This document shows, one piece after another, positions 19,038 to 21,500 of a stretch of 21,500 nucleotides of DNA. The position numbers and the translations under genes were made by a program. The DNA is from an uncultured Eubacteriales bacterium. GTDB lineage: Bacteria > Bacillota > Clostridia > Oscillospirales > Oscillospiraceae. The notes under the pieces were generated by a model. That model saw only the letters and a program-made list of their open reading frames with translations. It was not told the origin of the DNA and searched no databases. The stretch lies in NCBI GenBank assembly GCA_900555665.1, contig USLX01000024.1, forward strand, positions 1 through 21,500. Reading direction: 5' to 3'. Every line of letters starts with the position of its first letter. The first letter of the stretch is position 1.

Positions 19038-19952
19038 TTACAACACTGTGATATAACCCAAGATCTGCTCACGCATCTTCAGCGCGGCCTCGCGGGCGCA
19101 CGACTGATAGTCGCCCTCGTCCTGCCGCTGCCAGGCATAGAGGACACTGCGCCCCGCCATCACGGCCGCGCCGTGGCCAAGCTTGTCAAAGGCATACTGC
19201 GCATCCTTTGCGCTGCCGCCCTGCGTGCCATAGCCGGGAACGAGGAAGAACAGACGGTCATATTTTTCCCGCAACGTGCGCAGCACCGTGGGGTTTGTCG
19301 CCGCGGCGGCAATGCCGATCTCGGAATAGCCGTTTTTGCCGAAGCGGTCGCCGCTCCAGCGCATGGCAAGATCCGCCATAACCTGATAGACCACACGGTC
19401 GCCGGAGAGCAGATCCTGCACCTCGCGGGCGGATTTATTCGAACTGCGGGCAATGATAAAGACGTTTTTTCCGTCCTTGCAGTATTCGGTAAAGGGCTTG
19501 ACCGAGTCGCTGCCAAGATAGCCGGACATCAGCACGCCGTCACAGGCATAGGGCGTAAACGACGCCTCGCCAACCTGAATGCTGCCGAAGCAGGCGCGGG
19601 CCATCGCCTCGGCATTGAGTGCCACGTCGGCGCGCATAAGATCAAGCAGCACATAATACCCCAGCGCCCGCGCGCGCGCAAGCACATCCTCCATCGCGGC
19701 GACCCCATCCGAGCCAAGCGCGGCAAACGCGCCGCTCACAATGCTCACTGCCGGAACAATGTCTTTCAGCGCATCCAGAATACCGAACGAAAACTGCCGA
19801 TAACTCTCGGCTGCGGCGCGGAGCGTGTCGCCATACTGCGCGCGGGCGGCGTCTTTCAGTGCGCCGGGGAGCTCCAGAATGGATGGGGCGATACAGATCA
19901 TGCTGGGATTTTTGGTTTTCCGAATCTTTGCCTGCAATACATCGATCGACAT
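19038..19952 (-). CDS. Orotidine-5'-phosphate decarboxylase-like protein lacking the catalytic lysines
   Basis: The 304-aa product aligns with the type 2 PyrF family over its whole length: DIVPAVSIVSGAFAALG, VLLDLMRADVALNAEA, GYLGSDSVKPFTEYC, FIIARSSNKSAREVQDL, FLVPGYGTQGG and the C-terminal GRSVLYA. Functional PyrF has DxKxxD; here it is D104-L-M106-R-A-D109, so the catalytic lysine is methionine (codon ATG). The earlier KPQ lysine is Ser (VPAVSIV), and the N-terminal LDP aspartate is lost (CIAPSI). It should not decarboxylate OMP. AAGGGGG precedes the ATG. The next gene is the phosphatase-GNAT fusion 9 bases on. It may bind a nucleotide or sugar phosphate. Automatic annotation as pyrF would probably be wrong. 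Confidence 0.82.
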   Translation of the reverse strand: MSIDVLQAKIRKTKNPSMICIAPSILELPGALKDAARAQYGDTLRAAAESYRQFSFGILDALKDIVPAVSIVSGAFAALGSDGVAAMEDVLARARALGYYVLLDLMRADVALNAEAMARACFGSIQVGEASFTPYACDGVLMSGYLGSDSVKPFTEYCKDGKNVFIIARSSNKSAREVQDLLSGDRVVYQVMADLAMRWSGDRFGKNGYSEIGIAAAATNPTVLRTLREKYDRLFFLVPGYGTQGGSAKDAQYAFDKLGHGAAVMAGRSVLYAWQRQDEGDYQSCAREAALKMREQILGYITVL

Positions 19953-19978
19953 AGCACTTCCCCCTTTGTATTTTTATC

Positions 19979-19987
19979 AGTATAGCA
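19979..19987 (-). promoter_or_regulatory. Extended -10 promoter for the PyrF-like operon
   Basis: On the reverse strand TGCTATACT (19987-19979) is an extended -10, about 27 bases upstream of the ATG at 19952. The -35 region (TGTTCT at 17 bases) is weak. Confidence 0.4.
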
Positions 19988-20072
19988 TATTCCGGCAAAA
20001 AAGAACAGAAAAATCTGGCGTGGTTAGTCCCCGCCCGCCGTGGAACACTAAAGAGGAAAGGAGATGAGCAGA

Positions 20073-20237
20073 ATGCAGGTGAAAAGTTTTCTTCTGACCA
20101 TGTCGGCAGGCATCGCCGTCGGCGCGCTGGGCGCGATGATGCTGCCGAAAAACAGCGAGGCCTATCAGTTTACAAACGACGCGGCCAACACCATCAAACA
20201 GGAAGCGGAAAAGGCCATCCAGTCCATGTCCAACTGA
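20073..20237 (+). CDS. Small membrane protein (54 aa)
   Basis: Too short for many callers. From the ATG at 20073: MQVKSFLLTMSAGIAVGALG, then AMMLPKNSEAYQF and a C-terminal charged helix NTIKQEAEKAIQSMSN. One N-terminal transmembrane segment (about 5-24) is followed by a soluble amphipathic helix, an arrangement like YtxH-type proteins. AAAGGAG (20057-20063) directly abuts an in-frame ATG at 20064, so the ATG at 20073, with 9 bases spacing, is preferred. Similar small proteins with a GAMMLPK turn seem common in Clostridia, without a known function. Confidence 0.65.
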   Translation: MQVKSFLLTMSAGIAVGALGAMMLPKNSEAYQFTNDAANTIKQEAEKAIQSMSN

Positions 20238-20259
20238 GTAAAAAAAGATAAAATAATGC

Positions 20260-20288
20260 TTGCTTTCTCTGCCGGCGTGTGCTATTAT
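20260..20288 (+). promoter_or_regulatory. Promoter of the tRNA-Arg gene
   Basis: TTGCTT (20260-20265) and TATTAT (20283-20288) are separated by 17 bases with TGC before the -10. The tRNA starts 27 bases downstream. Confidence 0.7.
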
Positions 20289-20314
20289 ACTAGGGCGTTA
20301 AGGAAACGCGCTAT

Positions 20315-20391
20315 GCGCCGGTAGCTCAGTTGGATAGAGTGACTGGCTACGAACCAGTAGGTCGGGGGTTCGAGTCCCTTCCGGCGTACCA
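20315..20391 (+). tRNA. tRNA-Arg (anticodon ACG)
   Basis: A 77-nt cloverleaf: acceptor GCGCCGG pairs with CCGGCGT (G1-U72 wobble), D-arm AGCTCAGTTGGATAGAGT, anticodon stem ACTGG/CCAGT with loop CTACGAA (anticodon ACG at its centre, reading CGN arginine codons via inosine), T-arm GGGGG-TTCGAGT-CCCTT, discriminator A and encoded CCA. It has its own promoter and terminator. It abuts a prophage remnant and is the likely integration site. Confidence 0.96.
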
Positions 20392-20440
20392 GAAAAGCAG
20401 TTGATTTCATTACGAAGCCAACTGCTTTTCTTATTTTTTG
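20391..20440 (+). terminator. Terminator of the tRNA-Arg gene
   Basis: A 13-bp perfect stem (AGAAAAGCAGTTG and its complement, 15-nt loop) is followed by TATTTTTT. The last A of the encoded CCA is the first base of the stem. Confidence 0.85.
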
Positions 20441-20490
20441 CGCACAAATCCCCTGCCCGGTTTTCGTTTTACCGCACAGCCATATCAAAA

Positions 20491-20664
20491 TTATATTGCG
20501 GACCGAAAACAGTCTGCTTTTTTCATGCCTTTTTTCAGCTTCAATTCGTTGTACCATGCCCGGTATTCCCGAAGGAGCTGCAAAGTCTCGGGTGGAAGAT
20601 GAATGTACGCAGCGTCCTCCGTTTTCGTCGTGCTCTCATAGATCCCGAGCTTTGGCAGATAGAG
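20491..20664 (-). pseudogene. Tyrosine recombinase (phage integrase) fragment
   Basis: About 57 reverse-strand residues, LYLPKLGIYESTTKTEDAAY then IHLPPETLQLLREYRAWYNE, match the middle of Firmicute phage integrases: the TxKTExxxxxIxLP strand and the LREYRAWYNEL helix between the first catalytic Arg and the HxxR box. The catalytic RHRY residues are absent and the last dozen residues (about 20491-20527) no longer look like integrase. Both ends are lost, so it is not functional. Confidence 0.7.
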
Positions 20665-21117
20665 CAGCGCGAAACCATCTCTCGGGTCCATGCGGACGAA
20701 CGCCGTGCAGAATCTCAGAAGCAGCGCAGCGAATCCTACCGGGCCGTGCTGACGGAGATCGAGCAGATCCGAGCAGACCGCGCCGCCGCAGTGGATACCT
20801 GGAACGCGATGGATGGAGAAAAGCTTCATGCGGACGCGGAGATCCTGAAGCTGGACATTCCGATGAATCAGGCACAGTTCCAGCAGCTCTGTGAGAAACA
20901 CAAGGACAATTCTCTGATGCTGTCGCTGCTCTGCCAGTACGCAGACCGACCGCTGACGCGAACGCCAGAAAACGCGACTTTGACGGCTATACCGTGCGTG
21001 CAGCTGGCGTTTGCCGGGAGCCGAACTCCATTGCAGCAGCGATGTTCCTTGAAAACTCCGGCGTTCCCGCCTCTTGCAGCTATGAATATTCAGTTCAGGT
21101 GACGCGATGGCTCCGGG
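20665..21117 (+). pseudogene. Frameshifted phage protein remnant
   Basis: Forward frame 1 (20665 to about 20949) encodes a charged helical protein with EIEQIRADRAAAVDTWNAMD and QLCEKHKDNSLMLSLLCQYA, a pattern I associate with small Firmicute phage genes near the packaging module. Near 20946-20958 the coding signal moves to another frame, which reads RKRDFDGYTVRAAGV and PNSIAAAMFLENSGVPASCS (about 20967-21115). The 5' end is replaced by the integrase fragment and no start codon with a ribosome binding site is left. Confidence 0.5.
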
Positions 21118-21376
21118 ACTCACAGATTATCAGGAAAAGCGGATCATTGCTTCGTATGTGGAAACGGGGACCTACCGCGCCGCCGCGCGGGCGTGTCAGG
21201 TTTCCGTCAATACGGTCAGAAAGCTCGTCCAAGCTGATACGGAAATGCTGAAAAAGGCGGAACAGACTTGCCGCCGTGCAGCGTGGGCCGTAACGATAGA
21301 TTCGTGTATTTTGGTCTGTCACACCGCCTATCCACATGGAGATGCGCACGAAACGCGCGCCTTTTTCACACTGTAA
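21107..21376 (+). pseudogene. Truncated phage helix-turn-helix protein
   Basis: The ORF starts at ATG 21107 with AGGTG upstream. Residues 1-53 (LTDYQEKRIIASYVETGTYR, AAARACQVSVNTVRKLVQAD) contain a clear HTH of the kind found in phage terminase-small-subunit-like or regulatory proteins (ARAxxVSxNTVRKLV). After KKAEQ (about 21265) the sequence changes to a cysteine-rich stretch unlike the family, so the 89-aa frame is a chance extension of a truncated gene. Confidence 0.55.
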
Positions 21377-21409
21377 AAAGCCGCTCCACAACATGTTTGT
21401 GGAGCGGCT
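21375..21409 (-). terminator. Reverse-strand terminator at the right edge
   Basis: A 13-bp perfect stem (AGCCGCTCCACAA and its complement, loop CATGT) is followed on the reverse strand by TTTTT (21379-21375). It should end a leftward transcript coming from beyond the window. Confidence 0.7.
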
Positions 21410-21447
21410 CAGCGTGTCGAAAAAGTCTTTTTGCCCCGCTGCCGTCC

Positions 21448-21479
21448 AGGTTTTTGAACTTTTTAAAGTTCAAAAACCT
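21448..21479. repeat. Perfect 15-bp palindrome, part of a possible dispersed repeat
   Basis: AGGTTTTTGAACTTT and its exact complement flank two bases (TT). The following CTTGATTGAACGCGAAGG resembles TTTGATGGAACGTGAAGG near 2786-2803, which is also preceded by GGTTTTTGAAC. It may be a terminator or one copy of a repeat family. Confidence 0.45.
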
Positions 21480-21500
21480 GCTTGATTGAACGCGAAGGGG

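Larger units (their letters stand above)
20441..21380. mobile_element. Collapsed prophage or integrative element remnant at tRNA-Arg
   Basis: Immediately after the tRNA terminator come a reverse-strand integrase fragment, a forward-strand frameshifted phage gene and a truncated phage HTH gene. The fragments abut head to head at about 20664/20665, which needs a deletion or rearrangement. I could not find a second copy of the tRNA 3' end in the window, so the att boundaries are undefined. Confidence 0.6.

Noticed and set aside
18579..19985. Forward 468-codon ORF opposite the phosphatase-GNAT and PyrF-like genes
   Set aside because: Covers two genes with recognisable motifs on the other strand; composition is that of a shadow frame.
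20285..20557. Reverse ORF crossing the tRNA
   Set aside because: Its GLEPPTYWF-like stretch is the well-known translation of a tRNA gene complement, not a protein.
21095..21394. Reverse 99-codon ORF at the right edge
   Set aside because: Overlaps the HTH fragment antisense and has no ribosome binding site. The part beyond 21266 could belong to a gene or repeat outside the window, but nothing here proves it.
1..21500. CRISPR array, complete insertion sequence, toxin-antitoxin or defence system
   Set aside because: No regularly spaced repeats, transposase, or recognisable defence or toxin domains were found on either strand.

Overview
The window looks like chromosome from a high-GC, low-copy-mobile-element Gram-positive of the Clostridia, most likely the Oscillospirales (the Flavonifractor / Intestinimonas / Oscillibacter type). 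The basis is indirect: strong AGGAGG-type ribosome binding sites, TTG starts, an S-layer-homology (SLH) surface lysozyme, TagO/WecB wall-polymer genes, type III pantothenate kinase, a partial cobalamin salvage operon, and small proline-rich proteins of a kind I associate with this order. No rRNA is present, so the assignment is an inference.

Layout. 1-1000: the tail of a probable malic enzyme, a 77-aa conserved hypothetical, and a reverse-strand pair made of a 37-aa protein and an ArsC/Spx-like protein with a TTG start. 1072-3749: an SLH-lysozyme and an alpha/beta hydrolase, both reverse strand. 3832-6432: a small membrane protein, then a reverse-strand operon of metallophosphoesterase, coaX, and a diaminopimelate-decarboxylase-like protein that lacks its catalytic residues. 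6496-7644: three small proteins, two of them very proline-rich, ending in a 156-bp inverted-repeat element. 7793-12127: a reverse-strand block of trpS, tagO, wecB, a possible 55-aa ORF and a membrane-anchored protein. 12128-12522: the trpS promoter and a probable terminator-ended small RNA. 12523-16771: a forward operon for the last steps of cobalamin assembly from cobinamide (TIM-barrel protein, cobT, cobU, cobS, a second short CobU-like protein, cobC). 16996-19952: a four-cluster ferredoxin, a repeat-rich lipoprotein, a histidine-phosphatase/GNAT fusion, and an OMP-decarboxylase-like protein that lacks its catalytic lysines. 20073-20391: a small membrane protein and tRNA-Arg(ACG). 20441-21380: a collapsed prophage remnant next to the tRNA.

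How the genes fit together. The cob genes form a lower-ligand and nucleotide-loop salvage unit; no corrin-ring synthesis genes are present. TagO and WecB would supply lipid-linked GlcNAc and ManNAc for a wall polymer, which is the sort of polymer that an SLH protein can bind.

Most interesting signals: (1) a candidate small RNA of about 138 nt with its own promoter, two AUCCUC (anti-Shine-Dalgarno) motifs and a 17-bp terminator upstream of trpS; (2) two intact reading frames of PLP-decarboxylase and OMP-decarboxylase ancestry that have each lost their catalytic lysines; (3) two dissimilar CobU homologues in one operon; (4) a near-identical promoter/operator motif upstream of two unlinked small-protein genes. 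No CRISPR array, complete insertion sequence or recognisable defence system is visible.
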